Positions 37,865 to 46,887 of a DNA stretch of 64,000 nt are shown here, piece by piece. Numbering within the stretch: the first letter of the stretch is position 1; each line of letters starts with the position of its first letter. Below the pieces are notes generated by a model. The model was given only the letters and a program-made list of their open reading frames with translations. It had not been told where the DNA came from and made no database searches. This DNA is from Acetobacteraceae bacterium H6797 (GTDB lineage: Bacteria > Pseudomonadota > Alphaproteobacteria > Acetobacterales > Acetobacteraceae), in NCBI GenBank assembly GCA_015223225.1, contig JADFCQ010000002.1:558001-622000 (forward strand). Direction: 5' to 3'. The translations under genes were made by a program, and so were the position numbers.

Positions 37865-38350
37865 TCAGGGGGCCGGCCAATAGCCCCGGTGCGGCACCGC
37901 CGCCTCCTCCTCCAGGCACGGGCCCTCGACCACGGGCGGGTTGGCGGCGCTCGCCATGACCGCCCGGCAGGAGAGCGACAGACCCGCCGTGGCGGGCGTC
38001 GCATTGCGCAGCGCGAGGACCGCATCGTTGGAGAGGCCGTAAACCGACCGCCCGATCCCGGTGTAGAAAATGGCCGCCGAACACATGGCGCAGGGCTCGC
38101 CGGAGGAATAGATGGTCGCCCCCGCCAGCACCTCGCGGGGGATGCCGGCCTTCACCACGGCCTGGCAGGCATTCATCTCGGAATGCGCGAGGGTGCCGTC
38201 GCCGCTGCTGCCCTGGGTGGACATGCCTTCCGTGAGTACCGTTCCATCACCCGCGATCACGATGGCGGCGAAGGGGCGATCGCCCCGGTCCCGCGCCTGC
38301 TGGGCGAGGGCGAAGGCGCGGCGGAGATGGCGGGCATCGGTGTCGTTCAT
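37865..38350 (-). CDS. Nucleoside/cytidine deaminase-like zinc deaminase
   Basis: 161-residue CDA-fold deaminase. Zinc ligands are H56 (in AHSEMNA, with catalytic Glu58) and C87/C90 (GEPCAMC). FAAIVIAGDGTVLTEG opens the fold. Members remove the amino group from guanine, cytosine, cytidine or related compounds; the closest text (PCAMCSAAIFYTGIGRSVYGLS) is of the guanine deaminase/tRNA-specific type but it lacks tRNA-binding features, so the substrate stays open. Same strand as the ABC cassette, 82 nt upstream of its first gene; could be part of the same transcript. Confidence 0.85.
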   Translation of the reverse strand: MNDTDARHLRRAFALAQQARDRGDRPFAAIVIAGDGTVLTEGMSTQGSSGDGTLAHSEMNACQAVVKAGIPREVLAGATIYSSGEPCAMCSAAIFYTGIGRSVYGLSNDAVLALRNATPATAGLSLSCRAVMASAANPPVVEGPCLEEEAAVPHRGYWPAP

Positions 38351-38371
38351 GGCCGCAGGATAGGCCCTCGC

Positions 38372-39880
38372 CTATGCGGCGGCCAGCTTCTCCGGCCGCA
38401 TCGAGCCCGTCCGTTGGGCGCGCAGATGCCAGGCGAAGGCCTCCTCCAGCAGATGCGGCGTCTGGCCGCCGCGCTTCAAGGCTGAACGGTAGTAGTCCAG
38501 CAGGGCATCGCGGAAGCTGGGATGGGCGCAATTGCGGATGATGCTCTCCGCCCGCTCGCGCGGCGCCAACCCGCGCAGGTCGGCGAGGCCACATTCGGTG
38601 ACGACGATATCCACATCATGCTCGTTATGGTCCACATGCGGCACCATCGGCACGATGGAGGAGATATTGCCGCCCTTGGCGAGGGATTTGGTCACGAAAA
38701 TCGCCATATGCGCGTTGCGCGCGAAATCGCCCGAGCCGCCGATGCCGTTCATCATATGCGTGCCGTTCACATGGGTCGAATTCACGTTCCCATAGATATC
38801 GCATTCGAGCGCGGTGTTGATGGCGAGCACGCCCAGGCGGCGGATCACCTCGGGATGGTTCGAGATTTCCTGAGGCCGCATGATGAGGCGCGGCTTGTAC
38901 TTCTCGATGCCGAGGATCGCGCGCTCATACCATTCCCCCGAGACGGTGATGGAGCAGCCGGAGGCGAAGTTCAGCTTCCCCGCCTCGAACAGTTCGAAGC
39001 AACTGTCCTGCAGCACTTCCGAATACATGCTCAACCCGTGGAAACGGCTCTCGACGAAGCCGGTGAGCACCGCATTGGCGATAGCGCCGATGCCGGACTG
39101 GATGGGCTGCAGCCCGAGCCCCATCCGCCCCTTGCGTACCTCATGCAGGAAGAGGTCCGAGAGATGGCCCGCGATGGCCGAGGTCTCGGCATCCGGCGCC
39201 TCGATCCTCGCCGTGCTGTCGTATTTCTCGGTGACGACGATGGCTGCGATCTTGCCCGGATCGATGGGGATGGCCGGCAGCCCGATGCGGCTATTGGCTG
39301 CCATCACGGGGATGGGGTCGCGATGCGGGCGATAGGTCGGGATATAGATGTCGTGCAGCCCCTCCAGCGCCAGGGGATGGTTCAGGTTGATCTCGACGAT
39401 GATCTTCTCGGCCAGGATCGCGAAGCTGGCCGAATTGCCCACCGATGTCGTGGGCACGATATGCCCTTCCTCGGTGATGGCGGTGGCCTCGACCACCGCC
39501 AGATCGATCGGGCCGAGCTGGCGGGAGCGCAGCATCTCCACCGTCTCGGAGAGATGCTGGTCGATGAACATCACCTCGCCCTGGTTGATATGCCGCCGCA
39601 GCGCCGTATCCACCTGGAAGGGCATCCGCCGGGCGATGACGCCGGCATCGGAGAGGATGCGGTCGATATCATTGCCCAGCGAGGCGCCGGTTAGCAGGGT
39701 GATCTTCAGCGGGTCGATGCCCGCCCTTTCGGCCAGCGCCACGGGCACTTCCTTGGCATCGCCCGCCCGGGTGAAGCCGCTCATGCCCACCACCATGCCG
39801 TCGCGGAACAGCAGCGCCGCCTGCTCCGGGGTGGTGACCTTGCCCCAAAGAGCGGGCATGCGCAGGCGATCACGATACAT
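38372..39880 (-). CDS. Acetyl-CoA hydrolase/transferase family, succinate CoA-transferase type
   Basis: 502 residues, class I CoA transferase. Family text: GMSGFTRAGDAKEVPVALA, LTGASLGNDIDRIL, VVEATAITEEGHIVPTTSVGNS. E288 in GLSMYSEVLQD matches the catalytic Glu of AarC-like succinyl-CoA:acetate CoA transferases, which forms the enzyme-CoA thioester; GIGGSGDFARNAHMA is the C-terminal loop. In acetic acid bacteria AarC detoxifies acetate by moving CoA from succinyl-CoA. The gene follows hemA, another succinyl-CoA user, by 23 nt. Its ribosome site GGGGAG is part of a hairpin, so its translation may be limited. Confidence 0.92.
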   Translation of the reverse strand: MYRDRLRMPALWGKVTTPEQAALLFRDGMVVGMSGFTRAGDAKEVPVALAERAGIDPLKITLLTGASLGNDIDRILSDAGVIARRMPFQVDTALRRHINQGEVMFIDQHLSETVEMLRSRQLGPIDLAVVEATAITEEGHIVPTTSVGNSASFAILAEKIIVEINLNHPLALEGLHDIYIPTYRPHRDPIPVMAANSRIGLPAIPIDPGKIAAIVVTEKYDSTARIEAPDAETSAIAGHLSDLFLHEVRKGRMGLGLQPIQSGIGAIANAVLTGFVESRFHGLSMYSEVLQDSCFELFEAGKLNFASGCSITVSGEWYERAILGIEKYKPRLIMRPQEISNHPEVIRRLGVLAINTALECDIYGNVNSTHVNGTHMMNGIGGSGDFARNAHMAIFVTKSLAKGGNISSIVPMVPHVDHNEHDVDIVVTECGLADLRGLAPRERAESIIRNCAHPSFRDALLDYYRSALKRGGQTPHLLEEAFAWHLRAQRTGSMRPEKLAAA

Positions 39881-39888
39881 CGGCAGAA

Positions 39889-39903
39889 CTCCCCTCGGGG
39901 GAG
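39889..39903 (-). promoter_or_regulatory. Hairpin masking the ribosome site of the CoA transferase
   Basis: CTCCCC-tcg-GGGGAG on the plus strand (39889-39894, 39898-39903) reads as a 6-bp stem in the mRNA right after the hemA stop. Its 3' arm, GGGGAG in the mRNA, is the Shine-Dalgarno of the CoA transferase, 8 nt before the ATG at 39880. A ribosome ending hemA would open it: translational coupling. Confidence 0.45.
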
Positions 39904-41187
39904 CTAGGCGCTCACCCCTTCCTCGATCATCGCGACCCTAGCCTCGCCCTTGCCGTTCAGAACTTGATCCAGCGCAAGAACCAGCGCCTTCACGAGATTT
40001 TCGTCATGAAGCGGGCCGGGCGTGAGGCGCAGCCGCTCCTCGCCGCGCGGCACGGTCGGGTAGTTGATCGGCGTGGCGTAGATCCCGTGCTCCTCCCAAA
40101 GCCGGCGGGACACCTCCCGGCAGCGGGCCGCATCGCCGATATGGACCGGGACGATATGCGTGGGCGTCGGGATCACGGGCAGGCCCGCCTCGGCCAGTGC
40201 GGCCTTGACCCGCGCCGCAGAGGCCTGGTGCCGCTCACGCAGCGCGACACCCCCGGGGCCCCGGAGATAGCGGATGCTGGCCAGGGCCGCCGCCGCCACG
40301 GGCGGGGCGATGGCCGTGGTGAAAATGAAATCGGGGCAGGTCGAGCGGATGAAATCGACCACCGCCGCCGAAGCCGCGATATAGCCGCCATGGGCGCCGA
40401 AGGCCTTGGCCAGCGTGCCCTGGATGATGTCGATCCGCTGGGCCTGCCCATCCCGCTCCGCGACGCCCGCGCCCGTCGGGCCATACATGCCCACGGCATG
40501 CACCTCGTCCAGATAGGTCACCGCGCCATGGCGGCGGGCCACGTCCACGATGGCCTCGATGGGCGCGAAATCCCCATCCATGGAATAGACGGATTCGAAG
40601 GCGACCAGCTTGCGCTCATCGGCCGGTGCCGCGGCCAGCAGTTCCGCCAGATGAGCCGGGTCGTTATGGCGGAAGATGCTGCGCTTGGCGCCCTTGGCAT
40701 GGCGCATGCCCTCGATCATCGAGGCATGGTTCTTGGCATCGGAGAAGACGTGCCAATTGCCGCCGAAACTCGTCAGCAGCGTCGAGAGCGCCCCGGCATT
40801 GGCCACATAGCCGGAGGTGAAGATCAGCGCGGCCTCCTTGCCATGCAGGGAGGCCAATTCCCGCTCCAGCGCCACGTGATAGGGCGTGGTGCCCGAGATA
40901 TTCCGCGTCCCGCCCGCGCCCACGCCGTGCTGCTCGATGGCCTCGATGGCCGCCTGGGCCAGGACGTCGGAGGCGCCCATGCCGAGATAATCGTTGGAGG
41001 ACCAGAGGACCGCCCTGCCCTCCTCCCCGCCCCGGGTCACGCGGCAATAGGGAAAGTCGCGGTCCTGCCGGGCCAGCGGGGTGAATTCGCGATACCGGCC
41101 TTCCTGGCGCAATTGCGTCAGGACGGCGCGGCATTGGGCATCGAGATCCTGCACGAGGCGGCGTCCTTTTGCTTGGGGGCCGGGCAT
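39904..41187 (-). CDS. hemA: 5-aminolevulinate synthase
   Basis: PLP enzyme that condenses glycine and succinyl-CoA to 5-aminolevulinate, the first step of heme and bacteriochlorophyll synthesis in alphaproteobacteria. 427 residues from ATG 41187. PLP lysine K261 lies in [13 protein letters not shown]227 is in [22 protein letters not shown] and [11 protein letters not shown] are alpha-oxoamine synthase motifs, and [12 protein letters not shown] is diagnostic. The closest relatives KBL and BioF differ at GTLAKAFG and RNISGTT. A TTG at 41199 is in frame but the ATG is preferred. The AUG lies in the loop of a hairpin. Confidence 0.95.
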   Translation of the reverse strand: MPGPQAKGRRLVQDLDAQCRAVLTQLRQEGRYREFTPLARQDRDFPYCRVTRGGEEGRAVLWSSNDYLGMGASDVLAQAAIEAIEQHGVGAGGTRNISGTTPYHVALERELASLHGKEAALIFTSGYVANAGALSTLLTSFGGNWHVFSDAKNHASMIEGMRHAKGAKRSIFRHNDPAHLAELLAAAPADERKLVAFESVYSMDGDFAPIEAIVDVARRHGAVTYLDEVHAVGMYGPTGAGVAERDGQAQRIDIIQGTLAKAFGAHGGYIAASAAVVDFIRSTCPDFIFTTAIAPPVAAAALASIRYLRGPGGVALRERHQASAARVKAALAEAGLPVIPTPTHIVPVHIGDAARCREVSRRLWEEHGIYATPINYPTVPRGEERLRLTPGPLHDENLVKALVLALDQVLNGKGEARVAMIEEGVSA

Positions 41188-41197
41188 GGCCCCAAGC
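41171..41197 (-). promoter_or_regulatory. Hairpin with the hemA start codon in its loop
   Basis: GCTTGGGG (41171-41178) pairs with CCCCAAGC (41190-41197), extended by two further pairs next to a one-base bulge. In the mRNA the 8-nt loop contains the hemA AUG (41187-41185). The stem would hide the initiation site, so hemA translation may depend on temperature, a protein or a small RNA. Confidence 0.5.
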
Positions 41198-41247
41198 AAG
41201 GAGGTAGCGCAGCTTCGCGCCCGATCTCAACGCCGATCGGCGGCGGC

Positions 41248-41856
41248 TCAGTAACCGACGGTGAAGCGCGCGCGGCGATGGGCGGGCTTCTCAAGCTCAT
41301 CGACCATCGCGATGGCATAATCCTCGAAGGAGATGCTGCTGCCGGCCTCGCTGCTCAGGAGCTGATCCTTGCCCAGGCGGAACTTGCCGGTGCGCTCGCC
41401 GGGGATGAACATCGCGGAGGGGGAGAGGAAGGTCCAGTCCAGCGCCGGCTCGGCCTTCAGCAGGTCCAGGAAGGCGCCGCCGGCCTTGGCTTCCTTCAGA
41501 TAGATCTCGGGGAAGTTCGGCGCGTCATAGAGCTTCAGGCCCGGCGCCACTTCCAGGCTGCCCGCGCCGCCGACCACCAGGTAGCGCGGCACTCCGGCGG
41601 CTTTCACGGCCTCGATCAGCACCTTCGGGTCGCTCGCCGAGAAATGCACGCTGCTGATCACGGCATCGTGCCCGGCCAGGATCTTCGCCAGGCCCGCACC
41701 GTCGAAGACATCGCCCTTCACCGCCGTCACGCCCTTCAGCGCCGGCACCTTGGAAATGTCGCGGGCAATGGCCGTCACCTCATGCCCGCGCGAGGCAAGC
41801 TCGGTGAGTAGGCGGGAACCGGCCTGGCCGGTGGCGCCGATGAGAGCGACTTTCAT
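41248..41856 (-). CDS. NAD(P)-binding oxidoreductase, NmrA/SDR-like
   Basis: 202-residue Rossmann protein with the dinucleotide loop GATGQAGSR at residues 7-15, followed by EVTAIARD and VKGDVFDGAGLAKILAGHDAVISS. The pattern is that of atypical SDRs of the NmrA/YwnB class (NAD(P)H-binding), often wrongly called dihydroflavonol reductases; substrates are mostly unknown. A classic YxxxK is not visible. It is divergent from an HxlR-type regulator, and such pairs usually respond to quinones or reactive electrophiles, so a quinone reductase role is plausible but not shown. Confidence 0.82.
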   Translation of the reverse strand: MKVALIGATGQAGSRLLTELASRGHEVTAIARDISKVPALKGVTAVKGDVFDGAGLAKILAGHDAVISSVHFSASDPKVLIEAVKAAGVPRYLVVGGAGSLEVAPGLKLYDAPNFPEIYLKEAKAGGAFLDLLKAEPALDWTFLSPSAMFIPGERTGKFRLGKDQLLSSEAGSSISFEDYAIAMVDELEKPAHRRARFTVGY

Positions 41857-41874
41857 GGTCTCTACCTCAAAGCA

Positions 41875-41891
41875 GGTTTCTGATGGAAACC
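41875..41891. promoter_or_regulatory. Palindromic operator between oxidoreductase and HxlR gene
   Basis: GGTTTC-tgatg-GAAACC is a 6-bp inverted repeat in the 102-bp divergent gap. A second GGAAACC half lies at 41952-41958 just before the HxlR start, and CTGGT-c-ACCAG at 41939-41949. Likely HxlR binding sites controlling both genes. Confidence 0.5.
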
Positions 41892-41958
41892 AGATGGCAA
41901 AGCCGGTAAACCCCGTAAAGAAGGCACTTTCCTCTCATCTGGTCACCAGGCGGAAACC

Positions 41959-42474
41959 ATGAACAGCATCGCGAATATGCCCAATACCTATGCCGCGAAC
42001 TGCCCCACCCGGCTGGTGCTGGACCGGATCGCCGATAAATGGGCCGTGCTGCTGCTGGGCCTGCTGGCGGAGCGGACGCTACGGTTCAACGAGCTGCGGC
42101 GGCATATCGAGGGCCTCTCGCAGAAGGTGCTCTCCCAGACGCTCAAGAGCCTGGAGCGCGACGGGCTGGTCCATCGCAAGGCCATCGCCACCGTGCCGGT
42201 GACGGTCGAATATTCCATCACCCCGCTGGGCCGCACCCTGGCGCAGACGGTGGACGGCATCCGCCTCTGGGCGGAGGCGCATATCGGCGAGGTGCAGGCG
42301 GCGCAGCGACTCTATGACGCCGGCGCCGAGGCGCGCCCCACCGCCGCAACGGCCCCGGCCGCCATGGCGCCCGCCCTGGAGGCGCCCGAGGCCGTCGAGG
42401 CCGTCGCCCCCGCCCTCCCTCGCCCCGCCCCGGCCGGGCGCAGTTTCTTCCAGAAATCCGGCGCTCACGGCTGA
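41959..42474 (+). CDS. HxlR family transcriptional regulator with Ala/Pro-rich tail
   Basis: 171 residues. The first ~115 form the HxlR winged helix: CPTRLVLDRIADKWAVLLLGLL with the redox-type Cys near residue 15, then RFNELRRHIEGLSQKVLSQTLKSLERDGLV and the wing YSITPLGRTLAQTV. The last ~50 residues are Ala/Pro-rich, unlike the usual 110-130 residue family, and look disordered. HxlR/QorR/YodB members use the N-terminal Cys to sense quinones or thiol stress. Divergent from an NAD(P)-binding oxidoreductase, its likely target. Confidence 0.88.
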   Translation: MNSIANMPNTYAANCPTRLVLDRIADKWAVLLLGLLAERTLRFNELRRHIEGLSQKVLSQTLKSLERDGLVHRKAIATVPVTVEYSITPLGRTLAQTVDGIRLWAEAHIGEVQAAQRLYDAGAEARPTAATAPAAMAPALEAPEAVEAVAPALPRPAPAGRSFFQKSGAHG

Positions 42475-42578
42475 TGCCGGGCTGACCGCCCGCGCCAGTC
42501 GCGCGTGTTGCGGAGGTGCGCCTTGCGCGCCTGCGGGATTGCGCCCGCGCGCGCGGCCTGCCACACCACCGCACCGAG

Positions 42579-43718
42579 ATGACCGACGACCTGCCGAACC
42601 CGGCCCTGCTCCCCGCAGGGCTCGCCGATCTGCTGCCGCCCGAGGCCGAGCGCGAGGCCGCGCTGGTCGAGGCCGTTCTCGGCGTCTTCGCGCGCCATGG
42701 CTATGAGCGGGTCAAGCCGCCGCTGCTCGAGTTCGAGGATTCGCTCCTCGCCGGCTCCGGCGCCGCCGTGGCGGACCAGACCTTCCGCATCATGGACCCG
42801 GTGAGCCAGCGGATGATGGGCCTGCGGGCCGATACCACGCCGCAGGTGGCCCGCATCGCCGCGACCCGCCTGGCCAATACCCCCCGCCCGCTCCGCCTCT
42901 CCTATGCCGGCCAGGTGCTGCGCGTGCGCGGCAGTCAGCTCGCCCCCGAGCGCCAGCTTCCCCAGGCGGGCATCGAGATCATCGGCCCCGACAGCCCCGA
43001 GGCCGATGCCGAGGTGGCCGTGCTCGGCGTGGAGGCCCTGGCCCGCGCCGGCATCGCCGATCCGAGCCTCGACATCCAGCTCCCCACCATGGCGCCGACC
43101 CTGCTGGATGCCGCCGGGGTGGATGGCGCGCTGCGCCACCGCCTGGCCCGTGCGCTGGACCGCAAGGACGCCGCCGAGGTGCGCGCGGCGGCCGAGGAAG
43201 CGGGCCCGCCGGCCAATTTCCTGACCACGCTTCTCGATGCCGCCGGCCCCGCCGACGGCGCGCTGGCCGCCCTGGCCGCCGCAGCCCTGCCGCCCGCCGC
43301 CCGCGCCATCGCCGATAACGCCGCCGCCGTGATCGCCGCCATCCGCGCCCGCGCGCCGAAGCTGCGCATCACGCTGGACCCGGTGGAGTTCCGCGGCTTC
43401 CGCTATCACACGGGCGTCGCCTTCACGATCTACGGACCCCAGGGCGAGTTGGCCCGCGGCGGCCGCTACGTGAATGGCGAGGAGCCCGCGACGGGCCTCT
43501 CCCTCTATCCCGAGGCCATCATGCGCGCCGCCCCCAAGGCCGAGCCGCTGCCCCGCCTCTTCCTGCCCGCCGGCACCGATGCCGCGCTGGCCGCCAGACT
43601 GCGCGAGCAGGGCTGGATCACCCTTGCCGCGCTGTCCGCCGAGGACACGCCCGCCCGCCTCCGTTGCACCCACCTGCTGCGTGACGGTGAGCCCACCCTT
43701 TTCACAGAGAAGGCTTGA
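42579..43718 (+). CDS. hisZ: ATP phosphoribosyltransferase regulatory subunit
   Basis: Catalytically inactive histidyl-tRNA synthetase relative that activates the short HisG in the first step of histidine synthesis. Class II synthetase text is clear: LPPEAEREAALVEAVLGVFARHGYERVKPPLLEFEDSLL, FRIMDPVSQRMMGLRADTTPQVARIAATRL, GIEIIG; the HisRS anticodon domain is missing. 379 residues. The start is the ATG at 42579, because homologues begin shortly before NPALLPAGLADLLPPEA. It is 3 nt ahead of purA; hisZ-purA is a conserved alphaproteobacterial pair. Confidence 0.93.
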   Translation: MTDDLPNPALLPAGLADLLPPEAEREAALVEAVLGVFARHGYERVKPPLLEFEDSLLAGSGAAVADQTFRIMDPVSQRMMGLRADTTPQVARIAATRLANTPRPLRLSYAGQVLRVRGSQLAPERQLPQAGIEIIGPDSPEADAEVAVLGVEALARAGIADPSLDIQLPTMAPTLLDAAGVDGALRHRLARALDRKDAAEVRAAAEEAGPPANFLTTLLDAAGPADGALAALAAAALPPAARAIADNAAAVIAAIRARAPKLRITLDPVEFRGFRYHTGVAFTIYGPQGELARGGRYVNGEEPATGLSLYPEAIMRAAPKAEPLPRLFLPAGTDAALAARLREQGWITLAALSAEDTPARLRCTHLLRDGEPTLFTEKA

Positions 43719-43721
43719 ACC

Positions 43722-45011
43722 ATGGCCAATGTCGCCATTATCGGCGCCCAGTGGGGCGACGAGGGTAAGGGTAAGATCGTCGACTGGCTCGCGAGCCGGG
43801 CCGATATCGTCGTGCGTTTCCAAGGCGGCCATAATGCCGGCCATACGCTGGTGGTGGGCAACCAGACCTACAAGCTCTCGCTGCTGCCTTCGGGCCTCGT
43901 GCGCGGCAAGATGGGCATCATCGGCAATGGCGTGGTGCTCGACCCGGAGGCGCTCTTCAACGAGATCAGCCGCGTCCGCGAGCAGGGCCTGGATGTCGGC
44001 CCGCATAACCTGCGCATCGCCGAGAACGTGCCGCTGATCCTCCCGCTGCATTCCGCGCTCGACAAGGCGCGCGAAGTGGCCCGCGGCAAGCATGCGATCG
44101 GCACCACCGGCCGTGGCATCGGCCCCGCCTATGAGGACAAGGTGGCCCGCCGCGCCATCCGCCTCTGCGACCTGGCCGAGCCCGAGACGCTGTCGCACAA
44201 GCTCGACGAGCTGCTGCTGCACCACAACACCCTGCTCAAGGGCCTCGGCGCCGAGCCCTTCGACAAGCAGGAGCTGCTGGACCGCCTGCTGGGCCTCGCG
44301 CCGAAGCTGCTGCCCTATGCCGAAGCCGTGTGGGAGCGGCTGGACGAGGCGCGCCACGAGAATAAGCGCGTGATGTTCGAGGGCGCCCAGGCGGTGATGC
44401 TTGACGTCGACCACGGCACCTATCCCTATGTGACCAGCTCCAACACCGTTGCCGGCAATGCCGCCGCCGGCGCGGGCGTGGGCCCGCATTTCATCGGCAC
44501 CGTGCTGGGCATCGCCAAGGCCTATACGACGCGCGTCGGCTCCGGCCCCTTCCCCACCGAGCTTTTCGACGAGATCGGCAAGGGCATCGGCGAGCGCGGC
44601 CGTGAATTCGGCACCGTGACGGGCCGCCCCCGCCGCTGCGGCTGGTTCGATGCCGCCCTGGTGCGCCAGGCGGTGAAGGTCGGCGGTGTGCAGGGCCTGA
44701 CGCTGACCAAGCTCGATGTGCTGGACGGCATTCCCGAGCTGAAGATCTGCACCGGCTATCGCATCGACGGCGAAGTCTTCCGCCGCCTGCCGGCCGGCCT
44801 CGCGGCCCAGGCCAAGGCCGAGCCGATCTACGAAGTGCTCGAAGGCTGGACGCAGTCCACCAAGGGCGCGCGCAGCTGGGCCCAGCTGCCGGCCACCGCC
44901 ATCAAGTATGTCCGCCGCATCGAGGAACTGGTGGAGGCGCCGGTCGCCCTGCTCTCCACGAGCCCGGAGCGCGACGACACCATCATGGTGACCGACCCCT
45001 TCGCGGGTTGA
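43722..45011 (+). CDS. purA: Adenylosuccinate synthetase
   Basis: GTP-dependent enzyme that joins IMP and aspartate in AMP synthesis. 429 residues. [16 protein letters not shown] is the N-terminal P-loop-like motif with the catalytic Asp13, [11 protein letters not shown] holds the catalytic His, and [19 protein letters not shown] and TGRPRRCGW follow. Conserved C-terminal GTP-binding TKLDVLDG is present. Follows hisZ with 3 nt between them, and ends at a strong bidirectional terminator. Confidence 0.98.
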   Translation: MANVAIIGAQWGDEGKGKIVDWLASRADIVVRFQGGHNAGHTLVVGNQTYKLSLLPSGLVRGKMGIIGNGVVLDPEALFNEISRVREQGLDVGPHNLRIAENVPLILPLHSALDKAREVARGKHAIGTTGRGIGPAYEDKVARRAIRLCDLAEPETLSHKLDELLLHHNTLLKGLGAEPFDKQELLDRLLGLAPKLLPYAEAVWERLDEARHENKRVMFEGAQAVMLDVDHGTYPYVTSSNTVAGNAAAGAGVGPHFIGTVLGIAKAYTTRVGSGPFPTELFDEIGKGIGERGREFGTVTGRPRRCGWFDAALVRQAVKVGGVQGLTLTKLDVLDGIPELKICTGYRIDGEVFRRLPAGLAAQAKAEPIYEVLEGWTQSTKGARSWAQLPATAIKYVRRIEELVEAPVALLSTSPERDDTIMVTDPFAG

Positions 45012-45016
45012 CCAAG

Positions 45017-45042
45017 AAAAAGGGGCCGCGAGGCCCCTTTTT
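45017..45042. terminator. Bidirectional intrinsic terminator after purA
   Basis: AAAAA-GGGGCC-gcga-GGCCCC-TTTTT: 6-bp GC stem extended by A/T pairs, 4-nt loop, with U tracts for both strands. It serves purA and the convergent monooxygenase gene, whose stop codon overlaps it. Confidence 0.92.
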
Positions 45043-46339
45043 ATGCCCGCTTGGCAGGATGCGGCGGCCGCGCCAGCCCCAGATGCTCCCGCAGCGTCAC
45101 CCCCTCATACTCCGCACGGAACAACCCGCGCGCCACGAGAATAGGCACCACCTTCTCGACGAACTCGTCGAAGGGCGCAGGGTAATGCGTGGTCTTGACG
45201 ATGAAGCCATGGGCGGCGCCGGCGCGATACCAGCTCTCCAGGTCATCGGCGATCATCTCCGGCGTGCCCATCACGACGCGATGGCCGGAGCTGGCGGCGG
45301 TGAAATCCCGCAGCTCGCGGATGGTCATGTTGTGCCGCTTGGCGATGGCGGTGAGGATCACCGCATGGCCCTGCATCATCCCCGAGGGCGGCAGTTCCGG
45401 CACCGGCCCGTCGAGCGGATAGGCCGAGAGGTCATGCCCCACCCGGTCCGAGAGCACGCGCATGGCCTGGACCGGGTCGGCCAGTTCGGCGAGTTGCGCG
45501 ATCTTGGCCTTGGCATCCTCCAGGCTCTCGCCCACCACGACGCAGACACCGGGCATCACCTTGATCGCATCGCGCGCCCGCCCCTTGGCGACGCAGCGCT
45601 CCTGCAGATCACGGATGAAAGCGGCTGATTCCGCCATGTCCTGCTGCACGGTGAAGACCACCTCGGCCGTCGCCGCCGCCAGATCCCGCCCCGTATCCGA
45701 AGCGCCCGCCTGGAAGATCACCGGATAGCCCTGCGGCGGGCGGGTGATATTGAGCGGCCCCTTCACCTTGTAATAGCGGCCCTCGTGGTTCAGCACATGC
45801 AGCTTGGAAGGGTCCGCGAAGGTGCCGCTCGCCTTGTCGCCGACGATGGCGCCCTCCTCCCAGGAATCCCAGAGGCCCTTGACCACGTCGAGATACTCGG
45901 CGGCCATGGCATAGCGTTCGGCATGGGGCGGGTGTTTGTCGCGGCTGAAATTCGCGGCCGCATCGGGGCTCGAGCCCGTCACCACATTCCAGCCCGCGCG
46001 GCCCTGGCTCAGATGATCGAGCGAGGCCATCATCCGGGCGAGGTTATAGGGCTCGGTATAGGTGGTGGAGGCGGTGGCCGCGAGGCCGATGCGGCTCGTG
46101 CACATGGAGAGCGCCGACAGCAGGGTGATCGGCTCCAGCCGCACCATCATGCCCGGATGCGCATCGAGCCCCGTATTGACGGCATCGGCGAAGAAGACGA
46201 GGTCGAATTTCGCGCGCTCCGCCGATTGCGCCAGATGGCGCAGCAGGGGGAAATTCTCGGAGCCGAACTCCGCATCCGGCATGCGCCAGCCGGCGACGTG
46301 ATTGCCCGCGCCGAGCACGAGCAGGCCGAGATGCATCAT
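45041..46339 (-). CDS. LLM class flavin-dependent monooxygenase (NtaA/SnaA/DszA family)
   Basis: Two-component FMNH2-dependent monooxygenase of the bacterial luciferase fold, 432 residues. GWRMPDAEFGSENFPLLRHLAQSAERAKFDLVFFAD and GRAGWNVVTGSSPDAAANF are diagnostic of the NtaA/SnaA/DszA branch, which oxidises aminopolycarboxylates, sulfur compounds and heterocycles. It needs reduced flavin from a separate reductase that is not in the window. Last gene of an operon with an isochorismatase-like hydrolase and an amino acid-type ABC importer, so it probably attacks the imported compound. The substrate is not predictable. Confidence 0.92.
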   Translation of the reverse strand: MMHLGLLVLGAGNHVAGWRMPDAEFGSENFPLLRHLAQSAERAKFDLVFFADAVNTGLDAHPGMMVRLEPITLLSALSMCTSRIGLAATASTTYTEPYNLARMMASLDHLSQGRAGWNVVTGSSPDAAANFSRDKHPPHAERYAMAAEYLDVVKGLWDSWEEGAIVGDKASGTFADPSKLHVLNHEGRYYKVKGPLNITRPPQGYPVIFQAGASDTGRDLAAATAEVVFTVQQDMAESAAFIRDLQERCVAKGRARDAIKVMPGVCVVVGESLEDAKAKIAQLAELADPVQAMRVLSDRVGHDLSAYPLDGPVPELPPSGMMQGHAVILTAIAKRHNMTIRELRDFTAASSGHRVVMGTPEMIADDLESWYRAGAAHGFIVKTTHYPAPFDEFVEKVVPILVARGLFRAEYEGVTLREHLGLARPPHPAKRA

Positions 46340-46887
46340 GGCGTCTTTCCTCCGAGCCGCGCGATCTCGTCGGCGACCGTCACCACCGTCAATTGCGGCG
46401 CGCGGGAGGCCATCATGGCCATGGCCTGCTCATGCGCCTTCTGCGTCTTGGCCGCGCAGCCATCCTCGACCAGCCGCACCTGCGCCCCACCATCCACGGC
46501 GGCGAAGACCGTCGCCAGCACGCAGCAATCGGTCGAGACGCCGCAGATGGTCACGCGCGGCTCGGGGCCGAGAAGCGCGATGGCCTCGGGCGTCCATTTG
46601 CCGAACGTATGGCTCGCGATGCTCTTCCGACCGCGCCAAGGCTCGTCGACGTCCCAGAGCCAATCAGCCGACTTCTCCAGCGCGAAGGGCCATTTTTCGT
46701 AATAGGGCACCCAGCTCCCGCTCGGCTGCGCGGGCGGCACGAAGCGCGTGAAGACCACCCGCTCGCCATAGAGCGGCACCAGCTTCGCGATGCGCTGCGA
46801 GACATTGCCGAGCGAAGGCGTGAACCAGGGGCTGTCCGGATGCGAAAAGGCCGGTTGCAGATCGACCACCATCAGCCATTCGCTCAC
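46336..46887 (-). CDS. Isochorismatase-family cysteine hydrolase
   Basis: 183 residues with the alpha/beta fold of isochorismatase and amidohydrolases. Catalytic candidates are D9 (VVDLQPAFS), K88 (RGRKSIASHTF) and C121 (GVSTDCCVLAT). With a Cys nucleophile it is an amide or imide hydrolase (nicotinamidase, N-carbamoyl type) rather than isochorismatase proper. It overlaps both neighbours (4 nt each) and likely cleaves the imported substrate or the product of the monooxygenase. Confidence 0.88.
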   Translation of the reverse strand: MSEWLMVVDLQPAFSHPDSPWFTPSLGNVSQRIAKLVPLYGERVVFTRFVPPAQPSGSWVPYYEKWPFALEKSADWLWDVDEPWRGRKSIASHTFGKWTPEAIALLGPEPRVTICGVSTDCCVLATVFAAVDGGAQVRLVEDGCAAKTQKAHEQAMAMMASRAPQLTVVTVADEIARLGGKTP

